64,000 nucleotides of DNA, taken from positions 28,403,652-28,467,651 of the forward strand of contig CALNVZ010003434.1 of assembly GCA_940671915.1 (NCBI GenBank). The letters are read 5' to 3'. The notes under the pieces are model-generated. The model saw nothing but the letters and a program-made list of their open reading frames with translations, ran no database searches and was not told the DNA's origin. Positions 1-11,203 of this stretch are shown here, one piece after another. Both the position numbers and the translations under genes were made by a program. This DNA comes from Paracentrotus lividus (lineage: Eukaryota; Echinodermata; Echinoidea; Camarodonta; Echinidae). Numbering within the stretch: position 1 is the first letter of the stretch; each line of letters starts with the position of its first letter.

Positions 1-624
1 ATGTAGTCTACCTACTCTTTCTTGAATCCCGTGAATAAAGTAAATCTTTATCCTATCCTATCAGTTAGTTCCTTCCTATTGTATTCATAGCCTTTGGTTT
101 ATTGGCACTCTACAGAACAACAGAACCCGAGTAAGTCATAACAAATCTTATTTTGAATAAAGTTTGATAAAGCCTTGGCCCAAGCCTATCTTTGGTTGTG
201 TCTGTCTGGAGCAGCTTATTCTGTAAAAGACTCTTTCTTGACATTTTTACAACATAAACATGTATATCGTATCTTGAGTCTTGAGCTAGTTCCCCACTGT
301 GTTTGTACTAGAGAAGCTACAGTAGGAATAAAGAGCCTATGGAATGCAGCTTCCAGTGTTCTCATTTAAAGAATTTACCAATATATTTGTTTATGTCTAT
401 TAAATTTGTATAGTTTAGTCTAGTTTAGTTTATTTTTTTTTTACAAACTAAATGAAGAAACTTGACAGATGATGTTTAAAGACTATTTTGCATTTTTTGG
501 GGAAGGGATAATTTGTTTTGCATGAAAAAAAAATATGTGAAGGAAAAATCTCTCCAAGGTGCGTTTTATTATTATTTTTTTTTTTAAAAGAGATCATATG
601 AATTTGAATTTATTGAACCGTCAC

Positions 625-830
625 AAACATTATAGTAATGTTTTGGCTCAGTGTATAGAGTGCCCGTCTCATAATTGGGTGGTAGTGGGTCTGAATCCCA
701 GCCCACTCGTACTAAAAGACACTAAAAGATGGGAGTTGCTGGTATCTTGTTCTGCGTTTATGAAGAAAGGGATAGAGCAACGTTGATCTGGAACTGCTCA
801 GTGGCTACCTTGCCCTTGATCAATTAGGCA
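625..830 (+). repeat. Degenerate tRNA-derived SINE-like repeat
   Basis: The stretch from about 645 to 710 has an A-box-like segment (ggctcagtgtatagagtg) and a B-box-like segment (gggtctgaatccc) at tRNA-like spacing. A non-tRNA body follows, which is the layout of a tRNA-derived SINE. It is too degenerate to be a functional tRNA. Confidence 0.45.
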
Positions 831-904
831 TAAAGAATTTCAATTTCGGACAATAGAATTTGTAGCTTTTGGAGGTTTTTTTTATTTTTTTATTAAACTC
901 TTTA

Positions 905-1120
905 CCTCTTCTTTTTTCCACCCCTCTGTTTCTTTCTCTATCTCTCCGTTCCTTTTTCTGTCTTTCTCTCTCTTTCTCTCTCTTTCCTGTCTTCACCTCC
1001 AACTCTTTCTCCCCTACCCTCTCTCTCTCTCTCTCTCACCCCTACCTCCTCTCTCTGTCCCCTATCCCTCTCTTTCTCCTCTCTCTCTCTCTCTCTTTCT
1101 TTCTCTCTCTCTCTCTCTCC
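905..1120 (+). repeat. TC-rich low-complexity tract before a splice acceptor
   Basis: An almost pure pyrimidine (TC)n-like tract of about 215 bases ends at the acceptor of the exon at 1129. It acts as, or has expanded from, the polypyrimidine tract. Open frames across it on both strands are artefacts of composition. Confidence 0.8.
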
Positions 1121-1128
1121 AATACCAG

Positions 1129-1253
1129 GATGGCATGTTCAGCAAAAGATGGTGATAAACGTCTGTTATCAGTTTACTACCTGTGCTTGTTCGGACCAAT
1201 GGTCTTTGTGCTGATCCTCAACCCTATTCTCTACTTCCTTGCAGTAAAAAAAG
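1129..1253 (+). CDS. GPR143: GPR143-like exon a
   Basis: The acceptor is ccag and the donor is gtacaa. The exon reads on from a codon split before ATG 1130 and encodes a membrane segment (YYLCLFGPMVFVLILNPILY). It ends one base into a codon. Residue 1130 ATG is internal, not the start. Confidence 0.75.
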
Positions 1254-3453
1254 GTACAATAGTATAACTTCAGTTTCGTTTGAATATCAATCACGAAAGA
1301 AACTTTCTTGTTTTAGTATCACATTTATTTGCAATTTCCTACTTGTTTGAGAACAGTTGTGGTTTAATTGATTGTATGTTGTGTTAACAGTTTGAAATTC
1401 ACCAAGTGACTAGTGGCTATGATCAAACGACAATATTTCTAAAAAATATATGGGAAATACAACAAAATTGAAATGTAGTATTTTTACAATTTTCGAGGGA
1501 ACAGGGTTTCACAATCTATAAAAATGCCTATAAAATAGAAATGGTATAAGAATTAAAAGGGCAGAAAATTCCATATGAAGGCTGCAGATTGGGTTTGAAC
1601 TAAAAATATTGTTGCTCCCCCTCTTTTTTTTTTCCAGAGAGTTCTGCATCGTTTTACTCTAATCACCTAACAGGTGATATTTTGTGTAGACCCCTTGCAG
1701 AATACTCAAATAGAACAAATCATTAATAAATTACAATCTATCTGGATATTACTGGAAAATAAAATTTCTATTATTCCATCAACTATATTCTTGTTTTGTT
1801 TTGTTTTTTATTCCAATCAATTTAGTTTCTCCCCTTATGAGAGGCACGGGGATGTATACGGACAGGGAGAGAGAGATAGAGAAACAGGTCAAAAGAAAAT
1901 TCCTCAAGATTGTCATCGTTTTAGAGATTTGGTGAGTAGCAATGCTCAGTCATTATTATTTGGGATCTTCCGAATCGTGTGGACCTAAGCAAAGGCGCCA
2001 TTCCAGAGGGAATGTAAAGAATCTTTGTTGAATATAAATCAAATCTTTAATTTGTTTTCTTAACATTATTGCATGGCTGTGAGCGCTGCAATCAGCAAAT
2101 TTGAACAGATTTCTGTCCCATCATGCATTGCAAAGAAAGAACCATAAATGCACGTATTCTCTTTAAGTCTTTTTCAAATTGAATGATAGTGTCGTCCCTT
2201 TTTTTTTCTTTCTTTCAGCTGGTTTCCCAATGTGATCAATGGCATCCTATTACTCTCTGGAGTTCCATTTACCATGAAGTACTACCCTATTATATGGATA
2301 CTCATGGTAAGATACGCAGTAGCTTTGAACATACTATCCACAGTAACTTTTAACATGAGGGGTAACCCTATTATATGGATACTCATGGTAAGATCCACAG
2401 TAGCTTTTAACATGATGGGTTACCCTATTATGATCCACAGTGGTTTGAACATTCCATCTAATGTAGCTTTTAACATGAGGAGTTACCCTATGATATGGAT
2501 ATTCTTGGTAAGATCCAAAATAGCTTTTAACTTAAGGGTTACCCTATTATATTGATAGTCATGGTAAGATCCACAGTAGCTTTTAACATTCCATCCACAG
2601 TAGCTTTTAACACAAGGGGTCACCCTATTATATGGATACTCATGGTAAGATCCACAGTAGCTTTTAACATTCCGTCCACAGTAGCTTTTAACATGAGGGG
2701 TTACCCTATTATATAGGTACTCACGGTAAAATCCACAGTAGCTTTTAACATTAAACGGGATACCCTATTATAATGGTAAGATCTACAGTAGCTTTTAACA
2801 TGAGGGGTTAACTTACCCTATTATATGGATACTCCCCGTAATATCCACATTAGCTTTTAACAGTCTATCCATAGTAGCTTTTAACTTGAGGAGTTACCCC
2901 ATTATATGGATACTTTTGGAGGATCTGAAGTTTTAATAAGCCTTTTACCCTATTTATTGATATGTTAGATTTTTAAAAGAAAAATCAACAGACTATCAAC
3001 TATAAGGTAAAGGATTGAGTGCCTACCATGGTAACAACTTGTGCCAAACATTTACCACTCTAAACCCAAGTGAGGAGTAAAATGATAATAAGAATCCTGG
3101 AAGAATATAAGTTAAATGCTCATTTGCCTTATGCTGCTAATGGTTGGTTAAAACTAGTATTCAATGCTTAAGAAAAGGCTCATAAATCCAACTATTGTTA
3201 CTATCATTTTTTTTCTTAATATCTTTAGGCCATTCTGAACCCCCTGCAAGCCTTCTTGAACACCCTTGTATACTGGGGACCGACGGGTTGTGCCTTCCTC
3301 AGCTTCCCGACCAGGGACAGAGGACATGAGCGAGAAGTAGATTCCCCTTCAGAATATCTTCACTCTCATCCTCCTTGGAGGGATGCTGTAGTTCCCTCGG
3401 ATACGGAGACCACACCCCTTATGAGAGGGAGGGCCAGAGATGCTCTCAACTAA
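1129..3453 (+). CDS. GPR143: GPR143-like (ocular albinism type 1) G-protein-coupled receptor, 3' part
   Basis: Five exons (1129-1253, 1638-1673, 1826-1931, 2219-2306, 3229-3453) join in frame with GT/AG borders and compatible phases, ending in TAA at 3451-3453. The protein has a membrane segment with NPILY, a basic cytoplasmic loop (MYTDREREIEKQVKRK), another membrane segment with ICWFPNVINGILL, and a final one with ILNPLQAFLNTLVYWGPTGC. The order and motifs, especially ILNP-Q-F-L-YWG-TGC, are those of GPR143, the intracellular melanosomal/endolysosomal receptor reported to bind L-DOPA and tyrosine in vertebrates. The N-terminal half lies upstream of the window. The tail after the last membrane segment is short and rich in Ser, Pro and charged residues. 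The 36-bp second exon is the least certain. Family assignment is from recognition, not alignment. Confidence 0.85.
1638..1673 (+). CDS. GPR143: GPR143-like exon b (36-bp microexon)
   Basis: A strong pyrimidine tract and ccag acceptor precede it, and gtgata follows. It adds about 12 residues (ESSASFYSNHLT) to the cytoplasmic loop and keeps the frame between its neighbours, entering and leaving one base into a codon. It is supported only by phase and splice signals, and could be an optional exon. Confidence 0.55.
1826..1931 (+). CDS. GPR143: GPR143-like exon c
   Basis: The acceptor is tttag and the donor gtgagt. It encodes the basic loop (SPLMRGTGMYTDRERE then IEKQVKRKFLKI) and the start of the next membrane segment. 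It leaves two bases of a Cys codon (TG) that the next exon completes. Confidence 0.75.
2219..2306 (+). CDS. GPR143: GPR143-like exon d
   Basis: The acceptor is tttcag and the donor gtaaga. It completes the Cys codon and encodes WFPNVINGILLLSG and then YYPIIWILM, ending in phase 0. Its last ~25 bases and the donor site are copied again and again in the intron that follows. Confidence 0.8.
2284..2930 (+). repeat. Tandem repeat made from the exon d end plus its splice donor
   Basis: About ten imperfect copies of a ~55-80 bp unit start at about 2284 (exonic), 2364, 2421, 2484, 2540, 2623, 2702, 2761, 2818 and 2896. Each begins near the exon bases ccctattatatggatactc, and most carry the donor-like atggtaagat followed by ccacagtagcttttaac. 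The copies vary in length and sequence, so this is a diverging minisatellite seeded at the exon-intron junction. Confidence 0.85.
3229..3453 (+). CDS. GPR143: GPR143-like terminal coding exon e
   Basis: The acceptor is tttag and the frame is phase 0. It begins AILNPLQAFLNTLVYWGPTGC (last membrane segment), continues into a ~50-residue cytoplasmic tail ending TTPLMRGRARDALN, and stops at 3451-3453. A possible polyadenylation signal AATAAA sits at 3494-3499, which would give a very short 3' UTR. Part of this exon is repeated downstream. Confidence 0.8.
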   Translation, partial: AILNPLQAFLNTLVYWGPTGCAFLSFPTRDRGHEREVDSPSEYLHSHPPWRDAVVPSDTETTPLMRGRARDALN

Positions 3454-4215
3454 ATTTGTTTTCCTTACATACATAAATGTACCACACTTCTTTAATAAAT
3501 GAGGAGGAAGGCTTGAAGGTGCTTTCAACTGAACATTTATGTACATTATTATTTTGATTATAAGAGGAGGACTGAAGATGTTTGAACTGAAAACTTTGTA
3601 GGTAACTTGGATCAGAATACACCCTTATGAGAGGGCCAAAGCCCCCCCCCCCCCCCCACTCAGGGAGCCAACCATACAGTATGCGTGTTCTGGATTCTTA
3701 AAGATGCCCTATCTGTCAGGGAAGCCGTGTCAAAATTACCCCCTATTTCAGGCTTTTGGGAGGGGAAGCTGCATCAAAATTACCCCCAATTTGGCTTTGG
3801 AGGGTAGCCAGTAAAATTCCCCCTTTTCACAGGTTGTTTTTTTTACCATTGGGACCCTTATTTTGAATTTGTCCTCAAAGAATTGAAAATTACCCCTAAG
3901 TCGGGGAAAAAATGCTAAAAGACCCATTGCAATGATTTCTCGGATTCCCCCCCCCCCCTATCTTAGCCCTAAAATATACCCCTTTTCTGGAGACATCGGG
4001 AACAAGCATACGTGTATGGTGACCGCCTGAGTGGGGAGGCAGGGGGGGTGGGGGGGGCAAAGGTGCTCTCAATAAAGACTTTGTAGTTACCTTGGATAAA
4101 TACACAACCTTATGAGAAGGGAGGCTGAAGATGCTTTAAACTGAACACTTTGTAGTCACCTTGGATACATACCACACCCCTTATAAGAGGAATGCCTGAA
4201 GATGCTCATAACAGA
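3394..4215 (+). repeat. Tandem copies of the GPR143 terminal exon end, split by a MITE
   Basis: The exon's last ~65 bases (ggataC...ccacaccccttatgag...gatgctctcaactaa) recur imperfectly at about 3466-3544, 3561-3640, 4056-4130 and 4131-4212. All keep the pattern accttggata-acacccttatgag-ggctgaagatgct-aactga. An inverted-repeat element at about 3644-4058 interrupts the array. Confidence 0.7.
3644..4058. mobile_element. MITE with CCACTCAGG ends
   Basis: Near 3656 the sequence reads ccactcaggg then accatacagtatgcgtgttc. Near 4000-4035 the reverse complement of a close relative appears (gaacaagcatacgtgtatgg, then cctgagtgggg). The body is C-rich, with repeated aaaattaccccc. No transposase frame is present, so it is non-autonomous. 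Confidence 0.65.
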
Positions 4216-5211
4216 AATATGACAAACAGTATGTGGGACCTTACCAAAACGTGGTGCCTTGAACGAATTTCAGCAAGCTAGCTGAATCCTTTTTTTAAGC
4301 AGTCTTCCAGAATCATCCAGAAGATGTAGAAATGTCTGAACTCATTGTTTACAACAGTAAAACACATTATTGGGGGGTTATAGATGAAGGGAATACATGT
4401 ATTTGGACCTATTGTGAACCAATGTGCAGTTCCCTTGGTTACTGGGACAGATTATGTCATTTATGAAAGACAGTGCTGATTATTCCTTCAGCAAAAGAAA
4501 CGATACATTTTTAAAGATTTATTGGAAATTGAAGTTACCATGAATTGTGTTGTGATTTAGAAGTACATTTACTATCTAAGTGATAGCTATATTTTCTTGA
4601 TTTATTTATTTACACAGAAAAGCTGCTTTTATATACTTTTTCTTGCATAGTCATTGAGCGATAGTACTGCTCATTTACAATATCAAAATGTGGTTATGTT
4701 TAGTTAGTTACATGCATGTTAATTTTTCTTTACTTGTCTAGAACAGTGGAAGCTCAATATAATGAGTATTGATATTACAATTACCAGATATAACAAGTTA
4801 TACATGTATCTCTAAAACGTAATCAAATCATTTTGTTTTGTATTGTTTATCGACTGCCGATGCAAAGTATACCTAGTACAACAAGCAAAAATTTCTGGTC
4901 CCGAGGACCTCATTATAAATAGTTTCCATCGCACTTCAATTTTTTTTTTTTTTTTTTTTTCTTCTTTTTTTTTTCAGTATGTTCAGGATACATGCTGCTA
5001 TCATAATTGCATATTTGTGATTTAATGGTCATATTAGTCATATTTTATTCCATGTTGTTGGAAATATATCACCAAATAGCCCTTGTGAACTTAACCAGAA
5101 TTTTAATATTGAAGGAAAGCAGATACATGTAGGTACATTTTGGATGAGGAATTGGCAACATTTCTCTGTTTGTACAGTATCATTTTGATCATTATTGGCA
5201 GGTATACTAAT

Positions 5212-5633
5212 TTAAGGCCACCGCACACCTTACGATTGGTCTGCGACCTGATTGTGTAATAAAACATTGTAACATTGATGTGGATATTTAGAAATAGAAC
5301 ATCATACTGTGCAGAGTTCTAAATCATTGGAGGAATACTTATATGTTCAAATCAGTGACTAAGTAACCTCATTATTATAATAAAAGCGAGTTCAATATCT
5401 AATCATAATGACGTCATAGCAATCGCACGATTGGCTACGATTTCAAACTGATTTGCCCTTTACTTCAAAATAAAGGCTTGCAATTTTCCGAAATTCGATA
5501 TCAGTATTCTTACAGTTAATTTGAACCTCTAGTAATAAGATTCTATTCATTCATATTTTCGGAAAATAAGCAAAATGCGATTTGTTTCAAAATCGGATCG
5601 TAGACTAGATGTAAGGTGTGCGGTGGCCTTTAT
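5212..5633. mobile_element. MITE with perfect 20-bp terminal inverted repeats
   Basis: The left end aaggccaccgcacaccttac (5214-5233) is exactly the reverse complement of 5611-5630. The flanking bases are TT(T)A on each side, compatible with a TTA or TA target duplication. A second, inner inverted pair (around gctacgatttcaaa and tttcaaaatcggatcgtag) lies inside. There is no coding capacity. Confidence 0.85.
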
Positions 5634-8249
5634 GTTATTTATTTTTAGTTCACTCGTATCACAAATCATTCCACATCTTCGATTTTTCAGGGTTTGCACT
5701 CTACCATGCATGAAATTGTCTATTATTGTAAACCATAATAATTATAGTGCTTTGATTTCTCATTTATTATTGTTTAATATTTATTTGGTTTTAAACCTCA
5801 AACATTAGAAATGGGTTACCAGTAAACTAATTAAGTCTTTAGATTTTAAAGCACATTATAAAAATTGTGAGGAATTCAAGGTTGGTTCAATGGTTCACTT
5901 CTAATATATATCACATTTTCATTGTTTATTTAAATTTTTAAATTTATAAAGAATCCTGTTATTTGCTAGTCATCTGACATTGATAATCATATTCATAACT
6001 AGGTTTATTCAACCAATATTTCATTTCAGTTCATTAAATAAGGTTTTCTTACCCCATTTATTGAAGTAATAAAACTGTGTACTTATAATTTTGTGTTCGC
6101 AAAAGTAATTGGATGATGAACAGTAAAAGACATCTATAAAGAAAAAATGTATAAATTTAAGATACATGTAGCTCGAGTACATTGAAATTTTAAAGTAAGT
6201 GAAATATTAACTTATGCATAAAGTATCAGAGAAAGAGTTATGTATAGAAGTATTGGTTTATATTATTTTGAGTACACAAATTTATGATTTATTTTTGAGG
6301 GTTTCTCAGAATCAATAATTGATTCAGAATAATGAAAAAGGACAGATTTTTTTTGTTGTAATGTGCTGTCAAATTAACTATGTCCACAATAGAAATATAA
6401 GGGATATTACATATTCACATGAGGCGTGTGTGAAAAGAAAGCAGAAAACTATTATTTTCATCATTTGCATTATGATACCATGTTTATTTAAAACCCCTAC
6501 ATGTCAAATAGGAGTTTTAAAAGAGTACAGAAAATTGTAATGTCTTTAAAATAACGATGACGACTATATCTCTTTATCATGGGTTGGCACATTCTCTGGT
6601 TTTATACACAAACTATATCTCGTAATAATATATAAAAGTCATCAATGTCACATATAAAGCTGATCACATTATAGCATTAAGTGAAGGAAGTCATACAAAT
6701 CATTATATAAAGAGTTTTTCAATTTAAAATCTAGAGCTTCCATACTATTTTTTATTCTCTTGCGATTTCCTAAAGAGTGATTTTTTTTTTTTTTCGTTGG
6801 AGGGGGTGGGGGGGGGGGTGCGGATGGAACATCTTGTCTACCATATTACTGAGAGGTGGAACTAGTAATTGATCAGGTTCTTCATCCTGCAAACCAGAAA
6901 TATTACCTAGATCTTTTTTGAAATATTCAGTAAATTATGAAAGAAAAAGGTTTGTTCAATTTTATTTGAATACATTTTTAAAAAAGTTTTTGTAGAAGCA
7001 CTTTTCAAGCAAATCGTGCAGTTATAAGCATATGCACTCCTTTTGTGTGAAGATTGCAAGCTTCTTATTGTTTCTTATTGCTTTACAATGATCATTTGAA
7101 AAACGGTAGATTTTATGCAGCATATTATTGAGATCAATAATCAATTGTCAAATTTTATAGTAACAAATGATGGATGAAGTCGATGAGCTTGGGTAGTCTA
7201 ATGGAATAATATTGCAAATCAAGAGAAGTTGGCAAAAAGTTATTGTGAAATATATGTTCTTTGTTAGTAATTTCAGTCATCAAAATATAATAAGGTTACA
7301 AAATTTGATGGAAATCAAGGTTATTGAAAACCACCACTGCGTGGAGACCATGTGGCAAGTACTCATGGTCCATTGAGTTACCTTAATTTGCTAATTATTC
7401 AGATTTTATATACTTCTACCAAAGTCTTTGGCAGGTATTATTTATTCGTAATTTAGTGTAAAATTGTGTGGGATGATTTGAAAGTTATTTGCAGTCACAA
7501 TCTGAACTTAAAATTCTCTTTAATTCATCTCATGTTGACATGGTTGAAACCGAGTCTGTGTCATAGACTAGTTGAACAGTAATTTTTTTGTTTGCAATAG
7601 TTTGAATGAATGTTTCTAGTGATTTCAGAATAGTTCAAAATTGCAAGTATTGGCAATATTGAAATAACATTTCTTTTATTTATGTTTATAACAGCTGTTT
7701 TTAATGTCCAATGATTCAAAAAGTGTTTAGGCCCATAAAGAAAGTAACTTTGTTGATGGCAAAAAGATTTATTGTACAATGAAATTTATTACAAGCTGAC
7801 AGTATGTTAAGATGGTGCAGGCACATAGTCTTTAATTTCTATATTTATTTTATAGCACCTGGTCCTAGTTGACTTATTTTTCTACCTGTAGTATTAATAG
7901 CCACAACAAAGTTGTTTTATATTTTGTTTTTTAATCTTCAGCGGCTTGTTCATACGTTTGAAATATCTAGGCCGGTATGCTATCTACGATAGTAACATTG
8001 CTTTAACAAAAATGTTAGTATAACATATTGATACGATATTGCTGTAGCGATACATTTAAAAGCAAAATAACAAGGTCACCTAACAATAATAACAATATCA
8101 CCTGATTTTCATGTACCATAGAAGAGTTGGTCATTAAATCAATATTAACATGAATTAATCACGTCATCTCGTTGTAAATTGTACATCTTTCATCCTTCTT
8201 TACATTTTACTTTTACATATTCGTCTGATGCTTATATGAATTTTGAAAC

Positions 8250-8258
8250 ACCCCCCCC

Positions 8259-8327
<69 letters not shown>

Positions 8328-8337
8328 AAAAGAAAAA

Positions 8338-8380
<43 letters not shown>

Positions 8381-8445
8381 AATTTAAAAAAATAAAAATT
8401 AATAAATAATAATAATAATAATAATTTAAAAAAAAATCAGAAGAC
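8250..8445. repeat. Poly-A and (AAAT)n/(AAT)n simple sequence
   Basis: A C9 run leads into about 50 A residues, then AAAAG repeats, (AAAT)n and (AAT)n. It is a compound microsatellite, possibly the tail of an old retroposon. Confidence 0.9.
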
Positions 8446-8894
8446 CAATAATTAAATGTATAAAATCTGGATGTTCAAGCCATTTCAAAACTTGCAATCC
8501 TAACTACTTTATTATACTTGATCTAGGCCTTGAAAAAGTTTTGCGAACCCAATAATCTTTCTTTTTTAATGACCATGGTGCGCAATGTCAAATGTTTGTC
8601 CGCCTGTTGTTTGGTAGAATCCATCCCGAAGTTTCAATTCATCATAACTGTAATCTTTCGCCGGGGATACCCTCTTCCAAACAATCCTGAATGAACCGCG
8701 AACTTAGTTCAGAGCTAGATGATGACTCATGCATACTGAATAGTTGAATCAACAATCGTCATTTTGTATCATGAATCCGCAACCATTCCAGAAATATGAG
8801 TATTGAGGATAGATGTCACTGTTTGACCCCTACACGTGGTGGGCACAAATTGAAATACCAAGGTTGGTAACCTGTTCGAAGAAAGTGCTGACCT

Positions 8895-9600
8895 GGCAAT
8901 GATCATGACAGAGAGATGGAGATGATATCGAAGAAGAGAGTGGATGGAAGATTATCGAAAATGGAATGGGGAGAGAGAGGAATAAAGAGGCCTACCAATG
9001 GCTTGACATAGAAGGAGCATGGACGTATCGTCCAGTGCAGGAAGGAGGGGAGAGAAACGAGAACTGGAAGAGAGGAGAAAGGAAGCTTGTCATGATCTTG
9101 ATAGAGAGGGAGATGAGATTGAAGGAGATGAGGGAAGATATTAGAGAATGGGGGAGAGAGAGGGGGGGGGGTAAAGGAGGCATTGCAGTGATCTTGACAG
9201 AAACTGAGAAGAGTAAGGAGAAGGGAAGAGAGAGAGAGAGAGACGTCAGAGAGGGAGATGAGATTGAATACGGACAATGGAAGACAATATAGAATGGGGG
9301 GGGGAGGAGTCTTTGCAATGACTTGACAGAGAAATTAATATGATCGAGGAGGAGGAAACAGAAAGTGAATGGGTAGAAAGGGGGAAAGGAGGCTTACAAT
9401 CACTATGACAGAGAGGGAGATGAGATTGAATAGAGAAGAGGAAAGAGATAAGATGATGGGAAGATAGAGGGGGAGGAGGCCTTGTGATCTTGACAGAGAG
9501 ATGGAGATGAGATTAAAAAGGAATCAGGGGCTGGAATAGGAAGGAGTTCTTCTTGGAACTTGAAAGGAAATACAAGAGAGAAGGAGAAGGGAGAGGTGTT
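8895..9600 (+). repeat. Purine-rich degenerate tandem array
   Basis: A unit starting near tgatcttgacagagagatgg, followed by agatgagattgaa and then runs of gagag/gggg, recurs at about 8900, 9092, 9188, 9317, 9398 and 9486. Spacing is irregular, about 80-190 bp. The strand is almost all purine. Long open frames on both strands are by-products of this composition. Confidence 0.75.
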
Positions 9601-9737
9601 GCGAGAATTGCCAGTGCTTACAAAATGCATATTTCCCGGGGTTTTTTTTAAAGAGCTGATGACGAAAAATAATAGCTATTTGCAAAGCATTTATTCATAT
9701 GAAGTGTGAATTGACTCCATGCAAAAAATAAGAAATA

Positions 9738-10382
9738 TACCGAGTGAGTCAAAAAAAACTTTACACCTAGAAAAATGTCAATAAAAAGAAAACCAATTTA
9801 TAAACTCCAAATTATTTTATATATTCGAAAATAACTCTCCCGCATCTTCTGGTACCATTTTATGTGGTATGTCTTTACGCTTGGATGAACACGACGCACT
9901 GTTTGCGAACATGTCAATTTCGAATTTTGCCAGAATGGGAGTAAAATCAAAAACAAAAAAGCTAGAAAAAAGCAACTTCATTCTGATTAAAATAGCATAA
10001 CTTTTTAACGAAAGTGTCCTTCGCTTAATAACTTGGCAGGGTGTGTTACACATATGACTACATTTTGTATGAAAATTAGATTGACTCGTGAGATAATGCA
10101 CGAATGAGTACACATTAAAGAGTAATTGCCACTGACAGGACCAAAAAAAGACCTCTTAATACTTTTGAAAAGTGATTATTTTGTCTTTGACGTGTGCTCA
10201 CTCATGCCTGACTTTACAGATTTTTCTCATCCAAGCGTAAAGACATACCACACAAAAATGGTACCAGAAGATGCGGGAGGAGTTACTCTTTCAGGATATA
10301 TAAAATAATTTGGGATTTATAATTTGGTTTTCTTTTTATTGACATTTTTCTAGGTGTAAAGTTTTTTTTGACTCACTCGGTA
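9738..10382. mobile_element. Tc1/mariner-like MITE with long terminal inverted repeats
   Basis: The ends are taccgagtgagtcaaaaaaa (from 9738) and its reverse complement ending cggta at 10382, each preceded or followed by TA, which fits a TA target duplication. The inverted repeats extend at least ~150 bp (the stretch with acaccta, aatgtcaataaaaagaaaacc and the tggtaccatttt/aaaatggtacca block). The ~300-bp centre encodes nothing recognisable, so this is a non-autonomous copy. Confidence 0.85.
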
Positions 10383-11056
10383 TAGATAGATCAGTAGAGG
10401 AATCAGCGGAGAATGGTAGAAGAGAATTAAAAAAAAAAAAAAAAAAAAGGAGAGAAAACATAGAACAAGAAAAATGTATAAACCAGAACAAAGAGAGGGA
10501 GGGAATGAAAGAGAAAGAACGCGAGCAAATGAGTGGAGAGAAAGATAGATTGAAATAATTAGGCAGTTAATGGTGAATCATAATTCGCGAAATTAATAAT
10601 TGGAATAATATACATAATTAATATTCTATTTGTCTTATATCCATTGAGTCTATCAAAACCATGTAATCATAATATTGAAAACTTCGGGATGTGATCCCTC
10701 GATCTCCTGATGCCTAAACTTTCTCGTAATCTGTCGTCTGCTGCTCTCAATTATTGTCAGAAACTCAATGACATGTGATTATTATTATTTTGGTAAGCCT
10801 GGGTGAAAGTGCAAAGGGCTTACCCCAGCAGGAGTGACTCATTGTCACGTGACCGCGTGATTAGAGATGGATGATCGATGAGGGCTCAAAAACTAATAAC
10901 CAGGAACAAATAAGTGAAACATCAATATTACATAGCGAAAACTTATTGTTCCGTGTGTATTATAGCTGCATAATGGGAAAGTAAGAGGTTGAAGTTTGTA
11001 TGCCCCATATTTACACTGGTTTAAAACCATGCTCATATTTTTCAGCTACTATAAGA

Positions 11057-11203
11057 TGCGGTCCCACTGGCTTTTTAGGATGATTTGCGTATGAATTGCG
11101 GATTGTTTGTTTTGCTTTTGTTTTTTGCTACGGATGAACGAAATTTGTATAGGGCCTACGCAACTCATGCGCAATTAATCCTCCCGCCAGTGGGACCGGG
11201 CCA
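11057..11203. mobile_element. Short MITE, GGTCCCACTGGC ends
   Basis: Left ggtcccactggc (11060-11071) pairs with gccagtgggacc near 11187-11198. The similarity continues inward for about 45 bp (attgcg/cgcaat). There is no coding content. Confidence 0.75.

Larger units (their letters stand above)
1..1128 (+). other. Upstream intron of the GPR143-like gene
   Basis: No exon could be supported here. The first recognisable GPR143-like exon begins at 1129, so this stretch is most simply the intron before it. It contains a degenerate tRNA-type SINE and a long pyrimidine tract that runs into the splice acceptor. The open frame at 175-369 shows no resemblance to the missing N-terminal part of the receptor. 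Confidence 0.5.
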